Assembly (NCBI RefSeq): GCF_021155775.2
Contig: NC_060232.1
Location: 12,250,251-12,314,250, forward strand
Source of the DNA: Neodiprion pinetum
Lineage: Eukaryota > Arthropoda > Insecta > Hymenoptera > Diprionidae
Reading direction: 5' to 3'
DNA length: 64,000 nucleotides
The notes under the pieces were generated by a model. The model saw only the letters and a program-made list of their open reading frames with translations. It was not told the DNA's origin and ran no database searches. Position numbers and translations under genes: made by a program. Positions 47,101-61,019 of this stretch are shown in pieces. Every line of letters starts with the position of its first letter. The first letter of the stretch is position 1.

Positions 47101-50100
47101 TGGTCATCTATACGTACCCACTTCCTCATTGTAACCTTACAGTCTCGTTTCCATCCACCTGTTTCCATCCTGTTCCGTACATGATTAGTTAACGGTAAAA
47201 CCTTGAGTGCACATGGTACCCGCCAAGTCTGCACTTAACCAGATAAAGGTTGCCCGGCACCATTTCCAAATCCCACACCTTTCCTGGCTTCGCACAGAAC
47301 CGTCCGTTATACTTTTAATTCTCCTCCTATTCGACCAGCATCTAAAATCACGTTTTGCCCTTCAAACCAAAGAACATCTGCCCTTTTCCCGTAAAGAACA
47401 ATTTCATCGCACTCCTGCCATTGTACTCTTCGGGTCCTTTACAGAAACCAGTTACATGTAGTTTAAGAAAATCCGTGCAAGAGCGCAGCTGCAAATCTCT
47501 ATCTCAATTACAGATGGTGGCTTGAACCCTTTCAGTAACACATCTTGCAACTCGATATTTTGGCCTGATTTTTGTTGTACGAAGGTTTTTGGGGTCGCTG
47601 ATAACAAATCTGAAGTTAGAATTCGATCATTTTCAGATCCAAGATGGCAGATCCAGAATGGCGTGTTTCTGTGTGTCCGTGGGCTCAATAATGTGAATGA
47701 AATTAGGCTTTTCCATATCTTAACAATCACACGAAGTAATAAAGATCAGTAATAAAGTTGTAAATAAACTGTGATGAGACTGGATCATGGAAATTTTTTT
47801 AGGTGGTTCGCTGAGCAACGCACTGTGACTGAAAGGGTTAAGCACGTTTCATTTCTCATTTGAGTACTGTTTATTTTGAGAATACTTCGTGTTATTATTA
47901 TTTCCTCAGTTCGACCAACCTTCAAAAATTTCAAAATAATATAAATTCAATGTGTATATTGTCAGTCAGATATCGCAATAAAGGCCTCTACATCTTCTTC
48001 CAACTAGAACTGCCAACACACCTTGGATTAAATTGAATTTGAGAAAAAGGTAAGAATTGAAACTGATTTCTACAATAATTTGTGTGTAGCGATTCCCAAT
48101 AAATTTGAAAAACTTCTAAGAATACTAATGTGGGCTCACAAATTACCCATTCGTACGATTAGTCTTAATCCGACCCTTCATATCATCATTCTTGAAATAC
48201 GAGCAGTTTTGAATTTATTTTTACTTCATATTTCGTCGAAATTGAAGAACAATTGACAGCAAAAAATAACCATATCATTGTCCCAAAAATTTTCTTTCTT
48301 GATCAATGTTGTGTTCCAATGAAATTTTAAAGTCATTGGTCTGCAGCTAATAAGAACACATAGAAATTGAGAAATGCCAGAGAATTTCAACAGATTTCTG
48401 TATCATCGACTCATCAATACGAGGTAAATAAATTATTTAGTTCAGAAGATCCAGAAAATTTCTAATTTCATGAAAACTTTTGTGGATAATTTGCCTTCTG
48501 ACAGCAAAAATTATTTGGCATGTAAAGATACTTGCGAATAATCAGTGGATCATTCTTGACCCAGCTGGCAGACCTTTTGTGCTCGATAAAACAGATTTTT
48601 AACGATTTATCTCTGTAGTTTTGCAAAAAGCTCATGGCATCCGACTGAATAATTATTCGAAGTAGCGTGAAAAAAAAAGATTTTGGTCGTTAATGTGTTT
48701 AAGTGTAAGGTAATTCTCAAAGCAACCACTCAGCTAGGATTTATCTGCTCTGGTCCGTAGTCTGTCCCGTTTCATTTATAATTGAACGGTAACTGTACAA
48801 ACATTCGTCAGTCTGGCTAAACCTTTGTTGAATTATGGTCAAATTGTAAGCAGCCCCTCACCCCTGGGATTACATTAACCCGACGTCTATAAACCTAGCG
48901 TCCGACTCTCATACTGACTCCTGGGACGAGGTTGAGCCTGATCAAAGATTAATCCAAGACGACGTAGTTGAATTATAACGGTATTGATTATATCCCGTCT
49001 CTTCAATAAGGCCCCCATAAGCTTTGTCACAGCTTCGGTAAGAGATCAGTTCAGAAGACAGACGACAAAACGAACATATCAAGATATGTAGGAAGGACTG
49101 ACTTGCAATTCGTAAAAATTTTAAAACACAGCCTGGTAGAAGAAGCTTTTTCTGACTTCAGTGAAAATTCTTTACAACTTTACGCTTTCTCGCTTAGCGG
49201 TAATTTTTGTGCTATCTAATTATCGGTACTGTTACAGTGTAGTATAAGTAGTTCGTCCCTTTTGAATGCCCCTCAAAAACGTCTCAGGTGCAAAAGCAAT
49301 GCGTCAAGCACATTAAAGTACTAACGATTACTAAAATGTTTGATTTTTTTCCAAAAGTGCGAAAGCAGCAACGATACATGACGATTTTCCCAATCGCATT
49401 GACGCACCTTCTCTCGAGGAATTATCAATCAAGCTGAACATCGCTACAAAAAATTACTTATGCACAGAAAAAGCGTGAAATAAAATGTTGCTGATCATTT
49501 GTGAATTATATTTCACCCGTATAAAGAAGAGAGAAAAATAAAAAAAAAAAAAATGTAACCGTTTATGAGAAATGTCCGTAACAACTTTTCATTATATTGA
49601 AACGGTTTCTTCTTGTACTGAAATAGCTACGTGAACTATTTTGGTCTAACTAAGTAGCGTCGTAAACAATTCGATACCGTACATAGGTACACTTGCATAG
49701 CATATATGTAAAAAGTTAACTTGGTGGCCACAAAAGTTCTCGCTGCACCGGATCGGTCGAGGGTCGAGCAATATATTTATCGGGTCTGCTACGGATCCGT
49801 GCTGTATTGATAAAATATCGCTGTAATATCCCAATCTCCGTGAAACGCGTTACGTCGGTGTTATGAAAGCATATTTCACGTTAAAATTTATGCAAATCTG
49901 TGTTGTGAACCGGTTTAGCCGGTAACTCGGCCGAGAATTCACAGACTGCAGGAACGAAAAATACGCGTATACCTTATACGAATCTACGTATACGTTTCCC
50001 TCGTTTAAATTTTCACCCCCTATATACTCTTGATATGTGACAGGCTCGAAACGGTTCTTCCTCCATTTTATTTTTTACTCTCTGAATATTCAAATCGAAT

Positions 50101-53100
50101 TATGCCTAGCACTAGATCACTCGAGAGCTTTTCTGAGCGCGACGACACGATCTCGCTCTGGTTGTTGGAATTGTCACTTTGCGACGCGTCATCTCATGGA
50201 TAATGATCAAACTAATGCAATCAGGCTGACAGCTGACCGTGTTTTTTTACGTCTAAACGGTAGAACAGGTATATCATCGATTACTGTTCTATCTAAAATA
50301 ACTGTAACAAAATTAGTTTAACCGACGTTTGTTTCGGGTTGATTACATCACGTGTTACTCTTATGAATCCTGGAAGTGCAGCGCGTACCGACTTCTATTA
50401 CCTTACGTATCCATATTATATTCAGGAATACAACAATTATTTCTCACAAATTAATACGAATTGAGTTGAATTTTGAACCCCAAAAATAACGATTTGCCTC
50501 CATTGTAATTAAAAACTTGGCTTGTGTGGTGATAAAATGGCGCTGATAACCAGGTTCCAATTTCATGAGTACAATTTCCAATACTTGAAAATTATAGCAC
50601 GAAACTGGCGTTGGAATGAACGGAGAAGTTTGGCTTGATTTAATTATTGAGAATAAATATGTCGTTAAAATGTAACGGAAAAATAGCTGAGTTATAATGA
50701 GATCGAGAATAATACCTTCCACTGCACCCTGTTCAAGTGGAACTTGAAAAGACGCGACGGCAGCAGTCGCAGCAGCACCAGCAGCAGCAGTGGCAGTTGG
50801 TGGAGTTTTAATATTATCTCGCGTTTATATTAAACATAGTAAATTTATGGAAAAACTTTCATAAACTTCGTGAGAAATACTTATATATTGCTTTATTCTC
50901 TGCTGCGTTTGGTGTTCAACCTTTTCACATCCATCGCTTTCATCGCCCTATTTTCCCGATTCGATGACAAAGTACCTCTAAAAGGGTTGCCATGTAGTCA
51001 AAATATTTTCTCACTCGAAATCTTATTCTACGTTTAAAACGAAGAAGTGGCGCGTGTCTTCGACATTCTTTGGGATAACCGACAGATATAGACATTTTAC
51101 TTCAACTCCTTAACTACCTCTTGAATGGTCGTTACTATTCGTTCCTCAATTCATTTTTCGCTAATATTTTTCGCTCATTTCTCACCTGTTACGATTACTT
51201 TGGTGAGAAATCAACTCAACTCTGATGCATGGAAATAACGTTAGTAGTTTGATTGCTCACTTGGTCCGAAACTTGGCTAGTCAAGTCTGCCGCTATGAAA
51301 TTATCTATTCGGTAATTGTCGATTTTCACTGCATTTGAGTGCATTGCTGTGGAAAAATACTCGTGCCAAGTGATAGATTTTTTTATTATATTCAAACACC
51401 ATCCTTTTGACATTTTTCTGCTGTTCGTCCTACGCTGTTTTTGGTGCGTTTTCTGCGTTCCTGGGGGTCCAATTACTATTTTTATTTTAAACGACAGCGA
51501 AAAATATGTCCACGCAAGACATTACGTTTATTTATAATGAATCTGAGAGAAGGTAAACGGCATAATTAGTGTAAACGTGGATTAATCGAAATTGTATAAA
51601 TAAATTATTCACGCACTCTCGCACTCCAATTAAAATACGCCTAATACAGAAATTTAAAAATGACAAAACGGGACTTTTTGCTGTTGAAAATGACGTTTAA
51701 TTATAGAATGACTCGACTTTGTGAAATGATTCTAAAGTACAGCAAGACGGATGTTTCTTTACAACGCATTGTAACAAAATTTAACCATGTGAATATAATG
51801 TAACGAGGAATGAATGAATGTGGCACAGGGACCTATTATTCATTCATTTCTTAACTTAGCTCAGATCTTCCGGATGAAATGAGCGGCGCGATGGCTCCAG
51901 AGATGTAACAGTAGCTGGTGATTTTGCGAAGGAATCAATAATTGATCGTCACCAATTATTGATTATGATGTCCATGCGGATCCCGTCTCTTATATCGTTA
52001 CAATTCAATAACTCAATATTCGAATATGAGTCACATTAGTCGTACTTACATTAAGATTTCTACGACTGATTCGATTTAACACTTGGCTCATGTTTTTTTT
52101 TTTCTTGACAAAAAATTGACTGGAAATTTTTTCGTCCAAAAAAAAGTAAGAATAATCTCTTCGGAATTCTGGTGAACAAAGAATGACAACATCACCAATA
52201 TTATCGAGTTACGGTATGACTTCATACATTTTTTTAATGATCATCGAAGACTATAAATATTGGAACCTGACTAGCATCAAAACGAAGACGGTCTTGCCTT
52301 TGCAAATCCTTTATATTTCTTATAGTTACTTAGAACATATTAGCTTATGATAAAATATTTGCAAGTATGTTTTTGTCCTACGCTACATTGTAATTAACAG
52401 TTTAAAAAAAAAATCACTTGTAATTAATATTAATCAATCAATTGAGTTTCGGAACATATGGAAGGTTTCAATTTCAACACAAGAATCTGACTGGCATTTG
52501 AATTATTACAACGCTATTTCAAAACTTTTGCATTCTTCCGAACCCAGTATTTGTTGGAAGTCAACTGTCGTTATTGTCAAAAAGGGTCAAAACTTCGAAA
52601 CGTTCAGCAAAAATGTGTACAAATTTTCAAAGACACGAGGAACACCGATTTTATTTTTACTTACAGTCTGCGTAACTTTTCAAACTTTTTTACAGCAGTT
52701 ACAGTTGAAAATATCAATGAGTTGTAAATAATACTGCTCGATGTCTGAATTTGTTCCGAATATAGAAAAAGTTTGATAATACAGTACATTGGAACATTGT
52801 AATTATCAAGTTTGCATATCCTTATTAATATTTCATGACGAGTTATTTCTATACGTTTTCTTGGGGAATTTTCAACCACGTCCCAGAACTCGAAGACGGA
52901 TGCAAATCAAGGTTAATCATTACATCTAACCTTGTTTAACAATTGCTCAAAGTTGGAAAACTCGTGGAGTATAAAAAGAAAATAAAAGGTACCAAAAGTT
53001 GGTTCACAAGTAACGAACTACTCAAAGATTGCAATTACGTTGTTTCAACTTTTTCTTTCTTGGATTTGCAATCCGCATGATTCAATTATCAATGTCATAC

Positions 53101-56100
53101 TGGTCGTAATAAAATCTCGTTTGACTGAATAAGTCGATAGGCTCGTAATGTTAGTAGCAAATATTATACGCGAAAAGTTGAAATAACAACACTCGTTGAA
53201 ATGCATGACATGATTTGAATTGTAATTCGTTCCAGCACTTTTGACGGCATGTATGAACATTCGAAAAACTGGAGGGCCGAATTACGACGAACAGCTTTTG
53301 CTCAAATTATATTACATTTTCATGGTGTATTATATTTTCCAATTATTGTTCCCCGTTTCACGGTGGGCGAATCTTATCAGTGTGTCGTGCACGTGCAATC
53401 ACTCATTTCCTGCTTCGTCTCCGGACTACTGGAAGCTACCATAACCTGAGGCTAGGCTCTCTGAAAGCGACGACGCCCTGGGGAAGATTAGAATAAAAGG
53501 TGCATTTCCCGTTGCTCGAGTTCCTCGAGTACAATTTCTGTACAAAATTTTAACGAACCTACCATTTTTCTGCAAATACCGAACGCATATACGACTTTGA
53601 TGCTTAGAGAGGAACGGCGAGTCGCAGACTTGAATATTTGTGCTACAGATAGAACGAGGTTTACATGATGCCCTAGATTTATTTTACAGCTATCGGAATT
53701 TGGAGAGATATTAACGATTATTTCATCAAACTTTGCTACTTATTCGATTCAGCTGCTATTTCCAATGTTGTAAAATTTGCGGAAAACGGTAGTAAGTAAT
53801 AGGCGTACGATTAAATTAAGATATGACTTTACACTAGACAAATTGTAAACGACTTCGACAAATCGTAGATAAGTCTGCGCTGTTGGTAAACCTGTGTACG
53901 AGATTGCGAATTGAAAGAGTATCTAAAGTTCAGAAAAATACATTGTCTTTAAAAACTCTATTCGGTTCTTTGCAACATTTTTTTTGATCAGTTAATAATA
54001 AAGAAAATGCGTCACACTTTTATTCTTACTTATGTAACAAACACGCAGGAAGGCATTTATTAATTTACTCACATGTTAATTTTTTCAATTCACTCCGTTC
54101 CGAGATTGTATTTGATAGCACAATTTTGCAACTACTTTCCTTTCTTTGAATTTGATTCCTCACTTTGAATTTCGCTCACTCTTTAAGGTTTTGCCATCGG
54201 CTGATGTACCTTTAGATCAGTATTTTGAGCGGTATTAACTTCGGAATCGGGAATAAGTTCTTCAAAGCAAACGTATTTGATATTCTCTGTGCCAGCCATG
54301 AGAGAAAAATGACATTCTAATCTTCTACGTCAAAGGTTCTGTCATTATCCTCTTTCACCCGAATCAGGCTGTAATGCAATTACTGAAATCTATTGATTTC
54401 CGTAGGCTCCGTGAAATTATCACAGCTAAACTAATTTTCAGTAAATACTCTGGTTCGCCATCAATATCAGATCATAATTGTCATCTTGGACAATTTTTTG
54501 GGTAAAACACCACTGTTTACTTTTGGATGCGAGAAAAGAAAAAAATACTTTACGTGATGACCATCGCATACACTGGAATTCAAATGTCAAAAAACGTGTT
54601 TCTTTGTTTAACTTTTTGAGGATTTACTTTAAAACAGATATCATATTCGGAAAGATTGGATTTTTCTTATGGTAGAAAGTGCTATAAATTGAATGACAAA
54701 GATCCAATTCAAAAAATATGAAAACGATAAAATTGATCAATGTGTTTTCCGTACACGGTAAGGTCTAGTGACCTAGAAAACTGAGGGTTTTCTTATCTTG
54801 GTGTACACTAAATCATATATAAATCTCAGCGATTCTGAGATTCTTACCCTAAAAAGCAAGCCAAAGATTCGTGAATCGGCCCATTCACATCATTGGCGTG
54901 TGTTTGCATTCCAAATCTCGAGTTCTGCAATTTGGAAATTTCAAAAATCGTAGCTGCAATCGATGCAGATTTTGACTAAATGACCGAATTATTCTCTACC
55001 GTAGACATACATGATCCAGAGAATAGTGACACATATAACACATATAAATGACCATGCCACATACCTTCGACAAATAATGTTAAAATGAATTTCACCTCCC
55101 GATTTTGCTTCCTGAATCGACTGTATACTATCTGCCAAGATTCGACTGTAAACTAATCACGAACGTAATAATATTATTTCAAACCTGATTATTTATTCGA
55201 ATAAATTTTCCGTCTTTAATACATACTTTTCAATGTATTTATCTTTTCCTTTCTGCACTTGTTTCAGTAGCTTGATCATTTCCTCTCTACTTTTGGGGTG
55301 CTGCAATTTTTCATGGGTATATAGACTGTGCTAATTGCAAGTCTGTTTCATATTCTGACAAAAATGTCGCGGATCTTCTCGAAGTATCCCAAGCGCCAAG
55401 TGTCAGCGACTCGTCAATGAGTCGTGTTAACAAATATACCTATATTCAAAGCCTTTGAGGTTTTGGTGGTTGGTTAGTTGGTTGGTTCGTTTTTGTCGAC
55501 GTTTCGTAAACATTGCAGTTTACTCCACCAAGGTGAGAGTGAACCTGATAGTGATTGCTCATTTGTTGGGTGTTGCTATTTATCCAAGAACTGCAGGAAC
55601 ACTCGGAACGTGACGTTTCCAGTTGAGTGGAGTCGACTAATCACGTGTCATTTTCTGATCGATTAAAAAAATCGGGAGGATGGCAACGCGAATGGAACGG
55701 ATTTGATACCCGTCATCCGTTATGTTGATATCGTTAGGATGTTTGCGGATCTCAGAAAAAATACTGTTCCGAGTTGAACAGCGAGGAGATTTTTTCGAAC
55801 AGAATTATCTGGTCTGTTTTCATTCGGTGTTCCACCAAAGCTGTGTTACGTCCTCCAGACCTAGTATTCGTTTCCCACAGTCCTATAGTCACTTTACACC
55901 CTGCATCCCCTCCTTACCTTCGCCGAGTCAGCAGATTTATCTCTAAACTGCAACTAGCGAGTCTCCTACATTCTCTAAACTTGTCACTCCCATCCTAGCT
56001 TTCACACGAGTCACTTCTAAGCACATCTCTCCATGCCTACTCAAGCTCTTCCCCCAAGGCGACTCCTTTACTTTAACCACTGTTATAATTCAATTACTTG

Positions 56101-56608
56101 GTCATCAATAATGAACCAAAATTACCAATCGAATCGCCTACCTCCCTTAAAAACGATCCTTTCCTTTCTCCATCATTCTCTGCATTAGGAGTAGAGGCAC
56201 GTAAGTGCATAATCGACGGTGCACGGACCCTAAAATAGCCAAATAACAGTTGGCTGGGCGTAGAGTTGGTTTCGGTAGCCACTCATCGAAGTCTACACGA
56301 TCTACCTCCTAACAGCTTAGGATTCTCCCTGCGGAGTCCTTTGCTCATGGGATATAGGGAATTAAGGTGGTTCCATTTGTATCATTCATTTGTATGTCTT
56401 CCGATTATCTGATTCGGAGTAATCGTTGTTTGGATTTTTTTAATGATAGATCAGATTGAGCGGGGAGGATTTTCAATGGACTGTAAGTCTTCTTCAGCTC
56501 TATGAGCAAGGAATCTGGTGTGAGATTCTTTTTGCGGTAGATGACGATAAATATATGAAATTACAGAAATTCAACTGGATATCAAATCACGATACATGTA
56601 GATACCAC
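47101..56608. other. No confident gene (9.5 kb)
   Basis: A compound CAG-type run lies at about 50,758-50,795 and could be coding in principle, but its frames close quickly. At 47,575-47,680 the wording TTTTTGGGGTCGCTGATAAC, then CAAGATGGCAGATCCAGA, looks like an interspersed repeat I have a vague memory of from insect genomes. ORFs of 60-94 codons across the region have no motifs. Confidence 0.5.
50758..50795. repeat. Imperfect CAG trinucleotide repeat
   Basis: CAGCAGTCGCAGCAGCACCA and following CAG units, about 12 triplets. No exon structure surrounds it. Confidence 0.9.
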
Positions 56609-57025
56609 CACACAGAGAAATTCTTAGTTCCGGTTACCACTCGGTCCACAACTATTTTCATTTTTTACCACAATCGAAACAAAATGGAAATTAGTTTTGT
56701 AGCTGTTACCAGAAAGTCTCTCTAGTATCTGTTACTATTCTTTCTCATTATGATCACTGTTACTATATTTTCTTGTAACTGTTGCGAAAATTTAATTCTT
56801 GTGCAACAATAAATTGATGTTGAAGCCTTGTTTAACTAAAAAAGTAGAGCATACCGAACAAACTACTTTTGAGTTGCAATTACCAAAAAAGAATCAACAA
56901 TAATGCGAAATGGATACGCGTACCTCATTTTTCACAATTCGAACAATATTCAAACAGTTTTTTTTAATGATACCTGTTTTACTCAATTTCTCTACTTACT
57001 ATAACAAATGAAATTTTTCTCAGTG
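56609..57025. mobile_element. 417-bp TIR element, family M3 copy 2
   Basis: Same orientation and length as copy 1. It starts CACACAGAGAAATTCTTAG (two changes from copy 1 at the tip) and ends GAAATTTTTCTCAGTG. The short plus-strand ORF that enters it from the left is not conserved in copy 1. Confidence 0.93.
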
Positions 57026-57835
57026 CATTCTGGCCGGTAAAGCGTCTGCAATGAAACCCCGCGGGAGTATTCGTGTTCTGTCACAGACAAGGATTACGTT
57101 AAAAGTCACGGCACTCGAGAAACTTTTTCAGCCAAAGTTCTTGAAGAAATACAGATACCTTGAATAAGTAATTGCCTGGAAGATACATCGCAAGGTCGAA
57201 AGTGCTGGGCCAGGTTTAAAAATTGTGTTAGACACGCAGGTGCAGATAACTTTACGAGCAAGATGAAATAAAGACGTCTCTGAAGTTGGACTTTGTTGCA
57301 TTAGACTACGTAGGTTGAAAAAGTTGGAGTCGAGTTCAGCTCACTTTTTTTTGTCTAAGATTGAATTACGTTTGATTTTCCCATTTCTCTCTGGCTCGGA
57401 GATTCACGCTGAAAAAGCAATTTTTTGACCGTACATTTAGTTTAGATTTCGTAAATTCACCATCATCAGATACACCTCCGTTATTTTGACCGTTGATCAC
57501 GCGTCTTAGCGATTACATGCAGCGGGAAGAAACTGAAACCTGTTGGATATTGTGGAGAAGATTTGATAAGATCTTCATAAATTTGTGGACATCGCTACTC
57601 TGGATTTATCGGGTATTTGAGAACTTATTGCTACGGAAAACCAATTCGATATTTCACAAATAGTGATAATATGATTCTACATATTTATAATGAACACGCC
57701 TATACGTTAGTGGGTCTAAAGTGGGCTCACGATTAGAAATAAGATGAACGCAGCGTTTCATTAGGGCGTGGGGGTGAAAATGTACGATAATCAAGAAATA
57801 CACTGATCATAATATTGAACTTTAAAAGACTGCAA
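57026..57835. other. No gene seen
   Basis: AT-rich spacer without repeats or coding potential. Confidence 0.6.
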
Positions 57836-57837
57836 AA

Positions 57838-58055
57838 TGTATTTTACAGAATTTTCCAAGTGCAGAAATTTGAAATATAGAGAAGTCAAAATGTAGAAAG
57901 GTCAAAGTACAGAAAGCTATATTATAGAATCTTCCGAATGACTAACATAATAATATCCTGTACCAAAATTCTGACTATTTTATATTCTAGTTTTCTATAC
58001 ATGCATAATATTTCTACGTTTCGACTTTGCCATTCTAAATTCTGTATTTTAAGAA
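57838..58055. repeat. Large imperfect inverted repeat
   Basis: The left arm (TTTTACAGAATTTTCCAAGT, then GCAGAAATTTGAAATATAGA and GTAGAAAGGTCAAAGTACAG) is mirrored on the right by TTTCTACGTTTCGACTTTGC, then CATTCTAAATTCTGTATTTT. It is probably an old foldback element. Similar word content (ATTCTAAATTCTACA) occurs around 8,560. Confidence 0.65.
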
Positions 58056-58059
58056 GTAG

Positions 58060-59500
58060 GGTTATGTAGCATGAGTAACCGAGGCCGTATTAAATCTGTT
58101 CACTGGAATTTAGAGAAACTCACCAGTCCCAGACGAAGAAAAACTTTTTATGAGGAGCTTTTTTTTATTTTTTTGATGAATATATTTATTTGAGATAAAC
58201 AATTGAATTGAGGACAGTGCTGCTTACATGACAGATCGATATGGAAGCTAGTCAAAACGCGAAGCGCACTTCAGGAGCCCATAAACCGTCCAATTGAAAA
58301 TTTTAAACTAACTAGTTCTACGAATACAGAAGTTTATTTTTATTTTCATTTCAATGTTAATCCTGTGATTAACATCTTCAGTTTTAAGTTTAATCTTCAT
58401 TAGGTATACTTGACGTGGAATATTGAGAGATACTTCACTTCAAAAATAATTTACTCCATGAAATATAGCATCAACTCAATTTTCAATTACACGTGAGAAA
58501 TCATTCGTTTTTCCAGAAACACCATGATAATGGGTGGTGTACCATTCAAAAGTTGGTGACACTAGTTTCAAAATAATATATTAATGGTTCTGATATTTGC
58601 CCCTGGACAAATGTTAAAATTTATAAACTTTGAAATAAAATAAGTTGAAGATGGTTCGAAAATGTGAAAACCATCAACTTTCTCAACATACGAATCGCAT
58701 GCTGTTACTGAAACAATTAATTACCGGAAACTTGGAGTAATTTTTCAAGACGTTTTCATTGATGTTACCGTCTCTATAATTTCTGATAAGAAAATTCGCT
58801 GTGACAGGGCCGGAGATGTGTATAATACGTAACATGAGAAATAGCCTCATTTATGGCTGTGTATTTGTTTCATTTTTATGATGAAACAGTTCTGTCACTG
58901 AGTTTTGCTACCGTAACATATAATATACGTAATGTACGTAAGTCATAATGACACGTGGTGTACATTTTCAAATTCACGGGTCATAATATTCAAAGCCTAT
59001 ATGCGCGCTACGTAGCGACAGACCGCGAAAAGAATCGCAAAATGACGCATGTCGCAGGAAAATTATTGCTTCATGTATGGTTTCTTATCTTGTAAAGTCT
59101 TTAACGTTTCTCTCGGATCTTCCATATTTCTTGCCAGTGTGTTCATACCTCAAGAGCCGTATTTTAGACACGGGATCACGTGATTGATTGAGGAGTATTC
59201 ACGAGAATACATCCAATTTTTGTTCTTTTATCAAGCATTGGTTCGCTTGGAAATTTCCTGTAACGTGATCGTTTCAATGTTAGGAAGTACCCTGTAATCA
59301 ACCAGAATCCGTAAATATTATCAAACGAATTAATTATTGAATAATTTCCTAAATACAACCTCAAAACCCGTCTCACGGTGAAAGAAATGGATGAAAAATC
59401 TCTATGACAATATTCATTCGGTCCTAGTTAACCCGTATACACTTTCCTTACAATAGTACGATCATTTCACAAAAAATTCCAAATCAATTTGAAAGTTTAA
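58060..59500. other. No gene seen
   Basis: AT-rich, short ORFs only. Confidence 0.6.
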
Positions 59501-59599
59501 AAAAAATTACACTCGTAAGTACTCCTAAATCGGCCGCGTTACACCATGCTCAAAACATCGAAACGGCAGATGTGCTTAAAGCTCGTGGTTAACATGTTT

Positions 59600-60100
59600 C
59601 GTGAGTGACCCATAAATGGCTGTGACGTTGCACCTAGAGTGCAAGTCATAACAAACCCCAAACCCGCGGGAAAGAGCCGGACGGGTGAGTCCCGTCCCGT
59701 CGGGAAAGACCCGAACGTAACCGAAGCCCACCGACGCTCGGCAGAGCCGAGCGCCAGCGGCATTACGACCACGACCTGCGAAGCTGCAACACGTAAAAGA
59801 AGAGAAATTCACGAGAAGCGAAGAGGGAGGGAGAGAGAGAGAGAGAGAGAGAGAGCAAACGAGAGAGACACCGACACTCACACCGTTACACGCACACCAT
59901 TATCCACACACGCCGACGACGCCAGGTTAGCTATTAGGGTTACAGCCGATCTGCTCCTCCCCTCGCAATACCAACCCTCCCGACCTCACATTTCCCGGCA
60001 CCTCACACACTCTTCCCTCCCCCGCGCGCGTACCTGTTAGTTAGTATTAAGTAACGCTAAGGGCTGAGGCGTGATCAGCCCCCGTTAAAGTCTACAACCC
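59600..60100. promoter_or_regulatory. GC/CpG-rich block with nested hairpins
   Basis: It contains a perfect hairpin CGCTCGGC-AGA-GCCGAGCG, a second one GACGGG-TGAGT-CCCGTC, and a repeated GGGAAAGA(G)CC motif, followed by a GA run and a GC-rich arm up to 60,030. ORFs on both strands overlap but have no domain. It may be a CpG-type promoter or the end of a retroelement; no exon can be attached. Confidence 0.35.
59825..59855. repeat. (GA)n microsatellite
   Basis: GGGAGGGAGAGAGAGAGAGA and so on, ending GAGAGC. Confidence 0.95.
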
Positions 60101-60226
60101 TTTTGTATCTTTCGTAGTTTAAGTCGACTCACCCCCCCCCCGATCGCAACGCATGTACCACCTCCCCCTTTTTCGCAAATACACACATCAAGTTTTACCT
60201 ATTACATCCGCCCCGTCTCTAATTGT

Positions 60227-60250
60227 CCCCCCCCCCCCCCCCCCCCCCCC
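60227..60250. repeat. 24-base poly-C tract
   Basis: An uninterrupted run of 24 C, with a 10-base C run at 60,132-60,141. Length in the assembly may be unreliable. Confidence 0.95.
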
Positions 60251-60606
60251 ACATTATTCGTGCGGACTCAAAACCCGTCACATGGCACACCACATCTATT
60301 GCGAATTTTCTGCACCATCAAACTTTATTCGCATACCCATAATCAGATTTACTGCTGCACAACATATTAGTCTTCATTTTCTGTCTACGAAGCACATATT
60401 ACTGAAACATGAATTTCGAACCCATCCACTTATTCAGTAGGTACTTTATACCTCTGCTAAAAAGAACTCTGGACCATCAGGCCCATCCAGTAGCAAAGAG
60501 GATGCAACAACCATCCCATTTAGTTGTCTACCTGAAAGTAGCACATCGCTAGTGTAACCGTGATCGAGGTGTTAAACACTATGTCAATTGACCGTACACC
60601 TCCGTC

Positions 60607-60697
60607 AAGGAAAAACAACCCTCAACTTGTGTGTAAATTCACACCCCCAACTCACAGATAATAACACCCAAGTTGAGGTTTTTTTTTCTCCGAGGAC
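60607..60697. mobile_element. Foldback element, family M2 copy 2
   Basis: The left arm AAGGAAAAACAACCCTCAAC and the right arm AAGTTGAGGTTTTTTTTTCT fold back on each other. The middle has a nested hairpin GTGTGTAAATTCACAC and the sequence CAACTCACAGATAAT shared, inverted, with copy 1 at 11.7 kb. Confidence 0.8.
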
Positions 60698-61019
60698 TAA
60701 CTTTAAAACTGTCAGAATTCCAAATATGATTGACGTCAAGTGACTTGCAGTGACTTTAACTGACTTCAAATGACTTCGAGTAACTTCATTCGCTTCAAGT
60801 GACGTGAAGTGATTTTGTAAAACGTGTAGACCGGCCGTCGGAACTGGTTAACCCCTGGACCGTGATATTCTCTACGGTTTGTGTGACAAATTTTATACGA
60901 TTAAACCGTAATTTATACATTCACGGTACAATTCATCAACCAGATTTCAGTAAGTTCTGGAATCAGATGGTATAGATGAAGCGAAAATACTCGAGAAACT
61001 TGATTATACGAGTGTAGAG

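Noticed and set aside
44667..51982. Similarity between 44,667-44,760 and 51,890-51,982 (GGCTCC..AGATG, GCGAAG, ATGATGTC)
   Set aside because: Only about six in ten positions agree with several gaps, which is too weak to claim a repeat without an alignment score.
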